Made by a program: the position numbers and the translations under genes. The notes under the pieces were generated by a model that was given only the letters and a program-made list of their open reading frames with translations, was not told where the DNA came from and did not search any database. Below are positions 24,308 to 32,590 of a stretch of DNA of 34,120 bases, piece after piece (within the stretch, counting starts at the first letter, position 1; each line of letters begins with the position of its first letter). This DNA comes from Selenomonadaceae bacterium (lineage in GTDB: Bacteria > Bacillota > Negativicutes > Selenomonadales > Selenomonadaceae), in the NCBI GenBank assembly GCA_029338835.1, contig JAQYBD010000061.1, forward strand, positions 1-34,120. Reading direction: 5' to 3'.

Positions 24308-25111
24308 ATGTCTATTAAATTGTTTGTTACCGATCTTGATGGAACGCTGCTCCTGAAAGGCCAGCAGGTTTCGCAGGAGAATATAGATGCCGTCCAGGCG
24401 GCTGTCAAGGCTGGGGTCACGGTGACCATTGCGACGGGCCGCATGTATCAGGCTGCCTTGCCAGTGGCACAGGCTCTGGGCGTGGATGTTCCCATCATTA
24501 CATATAATGGTGCATTGATCAAATCTACCAGTGGTGAAGTATTCTATGAAAACTTCCTGCCCGAGCAGGTGGTGGCGGATGTCGTATCATTCTGCCAGGA
24601 AAAAGGCTGGTATATCCAGTCGTACAGTCATGATGAGCTTTGCCTGCCGGCACGCACCTCGGAAGCGGAAGGGTATGAAAATGCGCAGAACGTGAAAGGG
24701 CGCGTCCTGGGATGGGATGGGCTCAAGACGCATGGCGAAGCTGTCTGCAAGTTGCTCTCGATCACTTCGGGGGCTGAGGAGACAGAGGCGCGCATCCGTG
24801 AGATGCGTGCGCATTTTGGGCCGGGACTTGCTGTCATGCGCTCCAATGCCAATTATGTAGAGATCGTGAATCCAGGTGTTTCGAAGGCCGCGGGCATCCG
24901 GCACCTGGCAGCAAAACTGGGGATACCGCTCGATGAGATCATGGCCATCGGGGATGCCAATAATGACTTGCCGATGCTCAAGGCTGCTGGCCACAGCATT
25001 GCCATGGGCAATGCCGTACCGGAAGTCAAGGCGGTATGCGATGCCGTGACGACGACTTGCGAAGAGAATGGCTTTGCCAAGGCAATCTACGACTATGTAC
25101 TGAGAGGGTGA
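24308..25111 (+). CDS. Cof-type HAD-IIB hydrolase
   Basis: Probable sugar- or nucleotide-phosphate phosphatase, 267 residues. Motif I is VTDLDGTLL with the nucleophile Asp9 and acid/base Asp11. Motif II is TIATGR (Thr43). A C2-type cap (about 85-190) is inserted, then Lys in GVSKAAGI and motif IV GDANNDLPML. The physiological substrate of such proteins is usually broad. AGAGGAGG (24294-24301) precedes ATG 24308. It ends five bases before rapZ and probably forms the first gene of a HAD-rapZ-yvcK-whiA transcription unit. Confidence 0.92.
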   Translation: MSIKLFVTDLDGTLLLKGQQVSQENIDAVQAAVKAGVTVTIATGRMYQAALPVAQALGVDVPIITYNGALIKSTSGEVFYENFLPEQVVADVVSFCQEKGWYIQSYSHDELCLPARTSEAEGYENAQNVKGRVLGWDGLKTHGEAVCKLLSITSGAEETEARIREMRAHFGPGLAVMRSNANYVEIVNPGVSKAAGIRHLAAKLGIPLDEIMAIGDANNDLPMLKAAGHSIAMGNAVPEVKAVCDAVTTTCEENGFAKAIYDYVLRG

Positions 25112-25116
25112 ACATC

Positions 25117-26052
25117 ATGATGATGGAACAAGATCATAAGGAACGGCTGCAGGCCGCAGAAGATTCTTTTCGCCTGGTCATCGTGACGGGCATGTCTGGC
25201 GGCGGCAAGACACAGGCCAGCCGTTTCCTGGAAGATATGGGCTATTTCTGTGTCGATAACCTGCCGCCGGTGTTCATCCCGAAATTCGTGGAACTCTGCA
25301 AGCATGCGGGCGGCCATGTGCGCCGCGTTGTACTCGTGGTGGATACGCGCAGCCGGGAATTCTTCGATACCTTCGTGCATACGCTTGAGGATATGGATCA
25401 GGATGATGTGCCGTATGAGATGCTGTTCATGGATGCTTCGGATGCGGCAATCATCCGCCGCTACAAGGAGACGCGCCGCCGTCATCCGATGGCGCCGTAT
25501 TCGAGGATCTCGGAGGGCATTGCCAAAGAGCGCGAGCGCCTGGCTCCGGTACGGGCCAAGGCCACGTATATCATCGACACATCGGAACTCAAGAAGGTGG
25601 AGCTGCGCGATAAGCTGCGCCGTCTTTTCGGCAAGTCTGGCGGCGAGCAGATGAACATCAATGTCCTTTCCTTTGGTTTCAAGTTCGGCATGCCGCTCGA
25701 TGCCGATATGGTACTTGACGTGCGTTTCCTGCCGAATCCGTTCTATATCGAGTCCATGCGACACAAGAGCGGGGCGGTGCCGGAGGTAGCGGAATACATC
25801 GCCAAATGGCCGGTGACGAAAGAGTTCACGGGCTTGCTGGATGAGATGATGGATTTCCTGGTGCCTCAGTACATCAAGGAAGGCAAGAGCCAGCTGGTGA
25901 TTGCGATTGGATGTACGGGCGGCATGCACCGCAGCGTCTATATTGCCAAGCATATCTATGACCGTCTCAATGCGCAAGGTTATTCGGCACGCCTGGAGCA
26001 TCGCGACCTGATGAAGAATGATGTACGCGAGCATGTGCGTGAGGAGTGTTGA
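25117..26052 (+). CDS. rapZ: RNase adapter protein RapZ (YvcJ)
   Basis: Nucleotide-binding protein, 311 residues. In E. coli RapZ guides RNase E to GlmZ and so controls glucosamine-6-phosphate synthesis; in Firmicutes (YvcJ) the target is less clear. The Walker A motif GMSGGGKT spans residues 25-32, VVLVVDTRS is the Walker-B-like region, and the C-terminal domain ends with the conserved AIGCTGGMHRSVYIAKH. Three ATG codons in a row (25117, 25120, 25123) follow GAGAGGGTG (25102-25110); the first is used here but any is possible. Immediately upstream of yvcK, the standard Firmicute arrangement. Confidence 0.95.
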   Translation: MMMEQDHKERLQAAEDSFRLVIVTGMSGGGKTQASRFLEDMGYFCVDNLPPVFIPKFVELCKHAGGHVRRVVLVVDTRSREFFDTFVHTLEDMDQDDVPYEMLFMDASDAAIIRRYKETRRRHPMAPYSRISEGIAKERERLAPVRAKATYIIDTSELKKVELRDKLRRLFGKSGGEQMNINVLSFGFKFGMPLDADMVLDVRFLPNPFYIESMRHKSGAVPEVAEYIAKWPVTKEFTGLLDEMMDFLVPQYIKEGKSQLVIAIGCTGGMHRSVYIAKHIYDRLNAQGYSARLEHRDLMKNDVREHVREEC

Positions 26053-26054
26053 GC

Positions 26055-27380
26055 ATGCATCTTTTGAAATGGCTTTATCCCGGCATGAAGTTCAAGCGCT
26101 GGCTGCTGCTTTTTTCGGCTGGCGTCATGCTGGTCAGCCTGGGATTGGCGCTCGTTTTCAACTATAAATATCTCGATGTCATTGAAGAAGCGATATTCCG
26201 GGTGGTCTATCTCTGGAAGGGCAGCTACAATTACATGTTCACGACACTCGTGGGCATTGCCGTCGTCATCCTGGGCGTGGCACTCATGCTGGTCGCGACG
26301 CGTTTTGTCATCCGTTCGGTTATCACCGTGCTGCTGCCGGACAATTCGGAGCGATTGGTTGACATCATCTATGAGAAACGCCGTCTCGGCAGAGGACCGG
26401 CTATCGCCGTCATTGGCGGTGGCCACGGTCTTTCCGTGCTGTTGCGCGGCATCAAGTCTGCCACGTCGAATGTCTCCGCTGTGGTCACGGTAGCCGATGA
26501 TGGCGGTTCATCCGGACGCCTGCGCGAAGACCTCGGCATCATTCCCCCGGGGGATTTGCGCAATTGCCTGGTAGCTTTGGCAGATACAGAACCCTTGATG
26601 GAAAAACTGTTCCAGTATCGCTTCAAAGGCAAGAGCGAGCTGGCTGGCCATTCCTTCGGCAATCTTTTCATCGCAGCGATGACCGAGGTCACGGGGGATG
26701 TGGAGATGGCCCTGCGGGAATCCTCGAAGGTCCTGGCCGTCAAGGGTGAGGTCCTGCCAGCGTCCAAGGAACACGTGCGCCTCGATGCCGTCATGGAAGA
26801 CGGCATGGTCGTGGAAGGTGAATCCCATATCCCGGAGGTGCATAAACGCATCCGTCGGGTCAAGCTTTTCCCACCGCATGTCCAGCCGGTCCAAGCAGCC
26901 CTCGATGCCCTGATGCATGCCGATGCCATCATCCTGGGTCCCGGCAGTCTCTATACCAGCATCATGCCGAACCTCCTGGTCGATGGGGTGGCGGAAACGC
27001 TGCGCAAGAGCAAGGCCATCAAGATCTATATCTGCAATGTCATGACGCAGCCTGGCGAGACGGACGGGTATACGGCTTCCATGCATGCAAAAGCCATCAT
27101 CGACCATGGCGGCCGCGGGGTCATCGATTATATGCTGGTCAATTCCGCGCATATCTCCAGGGAGATGAAGGAGCAGTATGCCAAGCAGGGGGCTTACCCT
27201 GTTGAAGTGGATGAGGATGCCATCAATGCCCTTGGCATTGGCTTCATCAAGGCGGATATCATCAATGAGACGGATCTCATCCGCCATGATCCGGACAAGC
27301 TTTGCCGCAATGTGATGAAGATGGTGGATGGCCTGCGCCCCGGGCTTGGCAGCGACCATTATATGCGCGCGTCGCATTGA
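26055..27380 (+). CDS. yvcK: YvcK/CofD-family gluconeogenesis factor with membrane anchor
   Basis: YvcK is required for growth on gluconeogenic carbon sources and affects cell shape and wall-enzyme placement; it binds UDP-sugars. Residues about 116-430 form the CofD-like domain: AIAVIGGGHGLSVLLRG, VVTVADDGGSSGRLREDLG, PPGDLRNCLVAL and GPGSLYTSIMPNLLV. Residues 1-110 are an added N-terminal part with two membrane helices (about 16-36 and 61-83). Bacillus subtilis YvcK is about 317 residues and lacks this, so the 441-residue form here should be tethered to the membrane. Start ATG 26055 has GAGGAG (26041-26046) eight bases upstream, inside the end of rapZ; the GTG at 26046 overlaps this site and is less likely. 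Confidence 0.93.
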   Translation: MHLLKWLYPGMKFKRWLLLFSAGVMLVSLGLALVFNYKYLDVIEEAIFRVVYLWKGSYNYMFTTLVGIAVVILGVALMLVATRFVIRSVITVLLPDNSERLVDIIYEKRRLGRGPAIAVIGGGHGLSVLLRGIKSATSNVSAVVTVADDGGSSGRLREDLGIIPPGDLRNCLVALADTEPLMEKLFQYRFKGKSELAGHSFGNLFIAAMTEVTGDVEMALRESSKVLAVKGEVLPASKEHVRLDAVMEDGMVVEGESHIPEVHKRIRRVKLFPPHVQPVQAALDALMHADAIILGPGSLYTSIMPNLLVDGVAETLRKSKAIKIYICNVMTQPGETDGYTASMHAKAIIDHGGRGVIDYMLVNSAHISREMKEQYAKQGAYPVEVDEDAINALGIGFIKADIINETDLIRHDPDKLCRNVMKMVDGLRPGLGSDHYMRASH

Positions 27381-27443
27381 GAGAGGCCTGCGCAGTATAT
27401 CGATACCTGCAGGGAGCGTCAGGCAAGATGAGAGGATGTTGTT

Positions 27444-28391
27444 ATGCCGTCATTTGCAACTGAAGTCAAGAATGAGCTGGCCCGTCATATCCCGGAGGAA
27501 TCCTGCTGCCGTAATGCAGAACTGGCTGCGCTTTTGCGTATGGGGGCTACAATCACGTTTGGCCTGCGCCATACGTTTGGCCTGAATTTCACGACGGAGA
27601 ATGCCGCGGTAGCCCGTAAGACCTTGCAGCTCCTGAAACTCGAGGGGCATGGCTTGCGCACAGAGATCACCGTCAGCCGCAGCCGTCGGCTCAAGAAGCA
27701 CAACAGCTATGCCGTGCGGGTCATGCCAGAGCCAGCTGTTGCCGAACTCCTGGAACATCTGGGCTTTCTGCATGAGGAAAGCCTCAATATGGAGTCGGAT
27801 AGGGATCTCTTGAAGAAGAATTGCTGCCGCGCAGCTTATCTGCGCGGCGCGTTCCTCGGGGGCGGCAGTGTCAACCGGCCGGAAGCAAGCTACCATCTGG
27901 AACTCGTGACGGGGAATTACGGCTTTGGCCATCTTCTGTACACCCTGATGCGGCGCATGATGTTCCCTGTCGGTTTTACCGACCGCAAGGAGGATTATAT
28001 CGTTTATCTCAAAGAGGGCGATGCCATCATCGATTTTTTGGCCATGCTGCGGGCGGACAAGTCAGTGGAGGCTTTCGAGATAGCACGCAATCTCAAAGAA
28101 GTCCGTGAGCAGGTCAATCGCCTGGTCAATTGTGAAACGGCGAATCTGCAGAAAACGGTTGATGCGGCCGGCCGTCAGGTGGCAGATATCAAGCGCCTCT
28201 CCGCCAGGGAAGGCGGCCTGGCGGCTTTGCCGAAGAAGCTCAGAGAAACGGCAGAAGCCCGTCTGGCACGTCCCGATGCCAGTATCGTGGAGCTGGGCGA
28301 GTTGTTGGGGGTAAGCAAATCGGGCATGAACCATCGTTTGCGGAAATTGCATGCGCTGGCTCTTGCCATGGAGGGAGAGAAAGATTCGTGA
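27444..28391 (+). CDS. whiA: WhiA-family DNA-binding protein
   Basis: Transcription factor/cell-division-linked protein of Gram-positive bacteria and relatives, 315 residues. The N-terminal part resembles a degenerate LAGLIDADG endonuclease fold (CCRAAYLRGAFLGGGSVNRPEASYHLEL in the second half of it), and the C-terminus has a helix-turn-helix (PDASIVELGELLGVSKSGMNHRLRKLHALA). In streptomycetes it controls sporulation septation and in Bacillus it affects division and metabolism. AGAGG (27431-27435) precedes ATG 27444. It follows yvcK by 63 bases and overlaps the deacetylase start by three bases (GTGA). Confidence 0.95.
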   Translation: MPSFATEVKNELARHIPEESCCRNAELAALLRMGATITFGLRHTFGLNFTTENAAVARKTLQLLKLEGHGLRTEITVSRSRRLKKHNSYAVRVMPEPAVAELLEHLGFLHEESLNMESDRDLLKKNCCRAAYLRGAFLGGGSVNRPEASYHLELVTGNYGFGHLLYTLMRRMMFPVGFTDRKEDYIVYLKEGDAIIDFLAMLRADKSVEAFEIARNLKEVREQVNRLVNCETANLQKTVDAAGRQVADIKRLSAREGGLAALPKKLRETAEARLARPDASIVELGELLGVSKSGMNHRLRKLHALALAMEGEKDS

Positions 28392-29221
28392 ATCGTTTGA
28401 AGAAATGGATGATAGGGCTCTGCTTCATCATGCTGGCTGTTCTCCTGTGGGTGATTGCCTCGCCTTCGCCAGAAGGCGTGCTGGTGCTTGAGTATCATCA
28501 GGTTACGGAACATACGGATGAAGATGCGTACCGGTACAATGTGCCGCCCGAGGAATTCCGCCAGCAGCTTGCTTATCTGCAGAGTCAGGGGTATACGACG
28601 ATTTCCATGCTGGACTTCATGAAAGCCAAGAAAGGCAAGCAGGAACTGCCGGCAAAGCCCCTTATCCTGACATTCGACGATGGCTATGAGGACAACTATA
28701 CGACCTTGCTGCCCATCCTGGAGGAATACGGGATGAAAGCAACGGTTTATGTGGTGACGAATAACATCGGGCAGCCGGGGTATCTGGATTGGAATGAATT
28801 GCGCGAGATGCAGGAACGGGGCATTGAGATCGGCAGTCACACAGCGAATCATCAGCCGCTTACGCAGCTGCCGTCGGCGATGCGGGCAGATGAAGTGCGG
28901 CTTTCCAAGCTGCTCCTGGAATGGAACGGGATCCATACGGTCTTTACCTTTTCCTATCCGAATGGCGCATATGATGCGAGCCTGCCGGCCTTGCTGCAAC
29001 AGAATGAATACCTGACGGCTGTGACGGGAGATGCCGGATACAATACGTTTGCGACGAATCCATACCTCATGCAGCGCCTCAACATCCCGCATCCGCGTTT
29101 CGGCTTGCTGGAGTTCAAATTGCGCCTGTTCAAGGCCGAGGCATTCGCGAAGCTGGGGATCCGCCAGCACCTTGCTGGTGAGAATGGAGAAGATTTGCCG
29201 ATTACGGTAAGGAGGAACTGA
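28388..29221 (+). CDS. Membrane-anchored polysaccharide deacetylase (NodB family)
   Basis: A 277-residue carbohydrate esterase 4 protein with an N-terminal membrane anchor (about 7-24) and an extracytoplasmic catalytic domain. Motif 1 TFDDGYEDN contains Asp97/Asp98, motif 2 SHTANH contains metal-binding His151/His155, and FSYPNGAYD is the later arginine/proline-type motif region. It should remove N- or O-acetyl groups from a glycan such as peptidoglycan or a surface polysaccharide. Translation starts at GTG 28388 after GGAGGGAGAG (28370-28379), overlapping the whiA stop. The GTG start and overlap suggest translational coupling to whiA. Confidence 0.9.
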   Translation: MNRLKKWMIGLCFIMLAVLLWVIASPSPEGVLVLEYHQVTEHTDEDAYRYNVPPEEFRQQLAYLQSQGYTTISMLDFMKAKKGKQELPAKPLILTFDDGYEDNYTTLLPILEEYGMKATVYVVTNNIGQPGYLDWNELREMQERGIEIGSHTANHQPLTQLPSAMRADEVRLSKLLLEWNGIHTVFTFSYPNGAYDASLPALLQQNEYLTAVTGDAGYNTFATNPYLMQRLNIPHPRFGLLEFKLRLFKAEAFAKLGIRQHLAGENGEDLPITVRRN

Positions 29222-29228
29222 AGGCAGG

Positions 29229-30629
29229 ATGATAAAAGGCAAGAAGTATATGGTGGCGGGCATGCTGGCCTGTTTGCTGTCAGGGAGTGCAATGCTTCCC
29301 GGCAATGCTTCCGCGCAAGATCGATCGGTCGTGGCGCAGCCATCTTTGGATACGGTAAAGACATCTGGACAGCCGCCGATGGCAACGGATATGGCTGCAC
29401 CCGTGACGGTTGCTGTGACGCAGAAAACTGCTGCTCCGTCCACTATCCAAGCAGAGAAAAAAAGCAGGAAAGACCGGCGCAAGAAGTCCGTGCAGCCTGT
29501 GCCGAAGACGGGGGAGGAAACAGCCTTGAATATTCAGCAGCGCGTGGCGGCAATCCTGCGTAAACGCATGGCCGAAGAGGATAAATGGCGTGCCAGATCC
29601 CACATGATGCGCATGTGGCCGGTTGAGTCTGAAGACACGGGCGGCACCTTGATTTTCTCGGATAGCCCGGAATCCGTTACGGAGGATGGCATCCTCTACC
29701 AGGACAGTGTGACGGGAGATGCCCGCGTGCTGTATTATCACTTGAACAGCAGTGATGCGCCGAAGAAAGTGGCGGTAGTCCTGGAGAATGACGGTGAGGG
29801 CTCTGCCATCGTGCGCGTGACGCGCGGCGGTACCAGCATGCCGAGCGGCGACTATCTGGATGTTGGCAAGAATACCCAGGAAGCCTATTTCAACAGCTCG
29901 CTCCATGAACTCATCTATCTGCGCCCGGACAATAAAAAACTGCTGCAGTCTCAGATGGATGAAATCGTCCTGCAGCCAGGCCAGCTGGTCTACGGGGTCT
30001 ATGATTTTACGGCCAGCCGCAAGGTCAAGGTATCGGTCATCATGTATCCTGCTGACAAGGATCCCTTTGATTTCCTCAAGACCGCCCGTGTGCTGCCGAA
30101 GGATGAACAGCGCCTGCGCGGCACGTTCCATGGGATGGATCGCATCGTGACGTCCCGGACGGCGTACGATCCTGCCCAGGATGGGATCGTCTATTTCCCT
30201 CTGGCTGATGACATCCATGACCGTTATCGCGTTGGCATTGATGCGACCGATGGCAGTCAGGTCGTCAATTACGGCAATTACGGTGTCCTTTATCGCCTGG
30301 AGATCCCGACCCGCGGCAATGGTTCTACGCAGTATTTCCTGAGCCCGCTTGGCGGCGTTTATGCCGGTGCGGTGACGGTGCAGCATGGCATGAGTCCTGC
30401 CCGCATGCTCTCTACCCCATATGGGCGCACTTTCTTTGGTGACAGCACCCCTCCGGAAGCACCGAATACGGAGCAGGCGCGCAATGAAGGCCTGGCCATC
30501 CTCACCAAGTATACGGAACTGGCGGATCTCGGCACGTACGCGAACAACCGGGAGACGGTCTTCGAGTTCTCGCCACCGGGGGCGTCCAATCTGCCTGTCA
30601 ATATCATCATGATGCCGTCGGATAATTAA
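29229..30629 (+). CDS. Exported protein of unknown function
   Basis: Not recognised. The 466-residue product has a signal peptide (about 1-30, ending ...GNASAQ), then a low-complexity, Thr/Ala-rich stretch with a very basic patch (KKSRKDRRKK near 77-86). A long region rich in beta-strand-like segments follows (about 125-460). It contains repeated short Gly-Asp/Asn turns and no catalytic motif that I know. The start is uncertain: AAGGAGG (29209-29215) lies 13 bases from ATG 29229, AAGGCAGG lies directly against it, and ATG 29247 is an alternative. It follows the deacetylase by only seven bases, so both probably act on the cell surface. A promoter for the SCIFF gene follows immediately. Confidence 0.78.
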   Translation: MIKGKKYMVAGMLACLLSGSAMLPGNASAQDRSVVAQPSLDTVKTSGQPPMATDMAAPVTVAVTQKTAAPSTIQAEKKSRKDRRKKSVQPVPKTGEETALNIQQRVAAILRKRMAEEDKWRARSHMMRMWPVESEDTGGTLIFSDSPESVTEDGILYQDSVTGDARVLYYHLNSSDAPKKVAVVLENDGEGSAIVRVTRGGTSMPSGDYLDVGKNTQEAYFNSSLHELIYLRPDNKKLLQSQMDEIVLQPGQLVYGVYDFTASRKVKVSVIMYPADKDPFDFLKTARVLPKDEQRLRGTFHGMDRIVTSRTAYDPAQDGIVYFPLADDIHDRYRVGIDATDGSQVVNYGNYGVLYRLEIPTRGNGSTQYFLSPLGGVYAGAVTVQHGMSPARMLSTPYGRTFFGDSTPPEAPNTEQARNEGLAILTKYTELADLGTYANNRETVFEFSPPGASNLPVNIIMMPSDN

Positions 30630-30632
30630 ATC

Positions 30633-30661
30633 TTGCGTTCCACTTGGAAAACAGATAAAAT
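30633..30661 (+). promoter_or_regulatory. Sigma-A promoter of the SCIFF gene
   Basis: TTGCGT (30633-30638) and TAAAAT (30656-30661) with a 17-base spacer; transcription would start near 30668, about 35 bases before the precursor gene. Confidence 0.65.
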
Positions 30662-30702
30662 AAAAAGAAGATAGCATCTTTATCTAGTTAGGAGGGCTGA
30701 CG

Positions 30703-30840
30703 ATGAAACACATCAAGACGGTCAACAAACCTTCGATGCAGGCTTCGCTCAAAACGGGCGGCTGCGGCGAGTGCCAGGCATCCTGCCAGTCTGCTTGCAA
30801 GACTTCCTGCACGGTAGGCAATCAGGTTTGCGAGAAATAA
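30703..30840 (+). CDS. scfA: SCIFF ranthipeptide precursor (six cysteines in forty-five residues)
   Basis: Precursor of a ribosomally made, thioether-modified peptide. The 45-codon product reads MKHIKTVNKPSMQASLKTGG followed by a core of about 25 residues with six cysteines at 21, 24, 28, 32, 36 and 43. The length and spacing match the SCIFF family exactly, including CGECQASCQSACKTSC. In the studied clostridial homologue the partner radical SAM enzyme forms a thioether between a cysteine sulfur and a threonine of the core, and Thr33 or Thr37 here is a candidate. AGGAGGG (30690-30696) lies six bases before ATG 30703. It has its own promoter, and a hairpin separates it from the maturase gene. 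The biological role is not settled; quorum-sensing-like functions have been proposed for related ranthipeptides. Confidence 0.93.
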   Translation: MKHIKTVNKPSMQASLKTGGCGECQASCQSACKTSCTVGNQVCEK

Positions 30841-30852
30841 GTTTTCGTGAAG

Positions 30853-30879
30853 AGCCTTCCCCTTTGGGAAGGCTTTTTT
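30853..30879 (+). terminator. Terminator/attenuator between SCIFF and its maturase
   Basis: Positions 30853-30861 pair perfectly with 30866-30874 around a four-base loop, followed by six T. Partial termination here would give more precursor than enzyme mRNA, a common arrangement for modified peptides. Confidence 0.85.
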
Positions 30880-30897
30880 CTATTCAAAGGAGTAACG

Positions 30898-32298
30898 ATG
30901 AAAGCGAAAATCCATAAATTTGAGCAGGGTGGTCACTACATCCTGCTTGACATCAACAGCGGGGCAGTCCATGTCATCGACAAGATGATCTATGATATGA
31001 TGGACACCTTTGACGGCGCGAATGATGAGGCTGTCGTGGCAGCCCTGAAGGAAACGTATCCAGAGGCTGACTTGCGTGAAGCACTCGGCGAACTCCATGA
31101 ACTCATGCAGATGGGGCAGCTGTTTGCGCCGGATATCGATGTGCCGCCGACGTTCAAGCAGAAGGGACTCATCAAGTCCATCTGCCTCATGGTTGCCCAG
31201 GATTGCAATCTGCGCTGCAAGTACTGCTTCGGCGATGGCGGCAGCTACGGCCAGGAACGTGCCGTCATGACGCCGGAGGTCGGCAAGCGCGCCATCGACT
31301 TCCTCATCGAGAGCTGCGGCCCGCGCAAGCACTGCGAAGTCGATTTCTTTGGCGGCGAGCCGCTGATGAATATGAAGACGGTCAAGGCTGTAACGGAGTA
31401 TGCCCGTCAACGCGAGAAAGAAACGGGCAAGAAGTTCAAGCTCACGATGACGACGAACGGCATGCTGCTGAATGACGAGAACATCAAGTGGCTCAATGAC
31501 AACGACTTCTCGCTCGTGCTTTCGCTCGATGGCCGCAAGGAAGTCAACGATGCCATGCGTCCGGATGCCGGCGGCCATGGCACCTACGACCGTATCGTCA
31601 AGAACTTCAAGAAGTGCATCGCCAGCCGCAAGGGCGGGGATTACGATTATCGCGGGGTCTATACATATCTGCGCGGGACGTATACGCACAATAATATGGA
31701 TTTCACCAAGGATGTCCTTTCGATGGTGGACGAAGGCTTCAACATCCTGTCGGTCGAGCCAGTCGTCATGAAAGACAGCCCGCTGGGCTTCACGGAGGAA
31801 GATTTACCGCGTATCCGTGAGGAGTATGACCGCTTGACGGAAGCGTATATGCAGCGTCATCGCGAGGGCCGCGGCTTCTGGTTCTTCCATTTCAATATGG
31901 ATCTCTCCAATGGTCCCTGTGTTGCCAAACGTCTTTCCGGCTGCGGCGCCGGCCATGAATATGTTGCCGTTTCCGAGAATGGCGATCTTTATCCGTGTCA
32001 TCAGTTTGTCGGCCGCGCAGGCTACAAGCTCGGCAATATCTACGATGGTGTCACGAATACGGAGTTGCCCGCTTACTTCCGTGAGAGCCATGTCCTCAAC
32101 AAAGAGAAGTGCCGCGACTGCTGGGCGCGGTTCTTCTGCTCAGGCGGCTGTCATGCCAATGCGGATCTTTTCCACGGCGACATCCGCCAGCCCTATGAGG
32201 TGGGGTGCGAGATCCAGAAAAAACGCCTTGAGTGCGCTATCCTCGTGCAGGCCTTGCTGACCTTGGAGAAAATGGAGAAAGAGGAAGCGCAGGGCTGA
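30898..32298 (+). CDS. scfB: SCIFF radical SAM maturase
   Basis: A 466-residue radical SAM/SPASM enzyme that modifies the upstream SCIFF peptide. Residues 1-90 form a peptide-recognition (RRE-like) region. The radical SAM cluster motif is C-x3-C-x2-C at Cys103, 107 and 110 (DCNLRCKYC), with DFFGGEPLMN as the SAM-binding GGE motif and MTTNGMLL next. The C-terminal SPASM region has GCGAGHEYVAVSENGDLYPCHQF and a final CRDCWARFFCSGGC cluster, for two auxiliary [4Fe-4S] clusters. AAAGGAG (30886-30892) precedes ATG 30898; the upstream in-frame ATG at 30847 lies before the terminator. A perfect terminator follows at 32335. Confidence 0.95.
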   Translation: MKAKIHKFEQGGHYILLDINSGAVHVIDKMIYDMMDTFDGANDEAVVAALKETYPEADLREALGELHELMQMGQLFAPDIDVPPTFKQKGLIKSICLMVAQDCNLRCKYCFGDGGSYGQERAVMTPEVGKRAIDFLIESCGPRKHCEVDFFGGEPLMNMKTVKAVTEYARQREKETGKKFKLTMTTNGMLLNDENIKWLNDNDFSLVLSLDGRKEVNDAMRPDAGGHGTYDRIVKNFKKCIASRKGGDYDYRGVYTYLRGTYTHNNMDFTKDVLSMVDEGFNILSVEPVVMKDSPLGFTEEDLPRIREEYDRLTEAYMQRHREGRGFWFFHFNMDLSNGPCVAKRLSGCGAGHEYVAVSENGDLYPCHQFVGRAGYKLGNIYDGVTNTELPAYFRESHVLNKEKCRDCWARFFCSGGCHANADLFHGDIRQPYEVGCEIQKKRLECAILVQALLTLEKMEKEEAQG

Positions 32299-32334
32299 GT
32301 CTTAATCCATTAATCTCATTTATGATTATGTGTG

Positions 32335-32375
32335 CGCTTTGACAAGTATATTTGCTTGTCAAAGCGTTATTTTTT
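32335..32375 (+). terminator. Rho-independent terminator after the SCIFF maturase
   Basis: Positions 32335-32346 pair perfectly with 32355-32366 (12 pairs, eight-base loop), followed by TTATTTTTT. Confidence 0.9.
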
Positions 32376-32511
32376 GCCTGGACCACTATTGTTTATCAGT
32401 GTTTGATGGGGTATCTGCCAGGAAATCTTCTTATTGGAAATTTTGTATATAATATTCAGACAATAAAGGCTTTTGGCTATTCTGTGATTGCTTCAATTTA
32501 TGATAAAAACA

Positions 32512-32541
32512 TTGACATCTGGCCTGCGATTATTGTATTAT
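32512..32541 (+). promoter_or_regulatory. Sigma-A promoter of gap
   Basis: A consensus -35 TTGACA (32512-32517) and TATTAT (32536-32541) with an 18-base spacer. The flanking region (32376-32590) is strikingly AT-rich, consistent with a strong promoter. Transcription would start near 32548. Confidence 0.8.
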
Positions 32542-32590
32542 TGACCTGTAAGAACTGAACTTCTAAGAATATTTAGGGGGTAATTTTCAA

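Noticed and set aside
32352..32558. 68-codon reading frame between the SCIFF maturase and gap
   Set aside because: It starts inside the terminator hairpin and spans the gap promoter; it is AT-rich, with no ribosome-binding site and no recognisable family.
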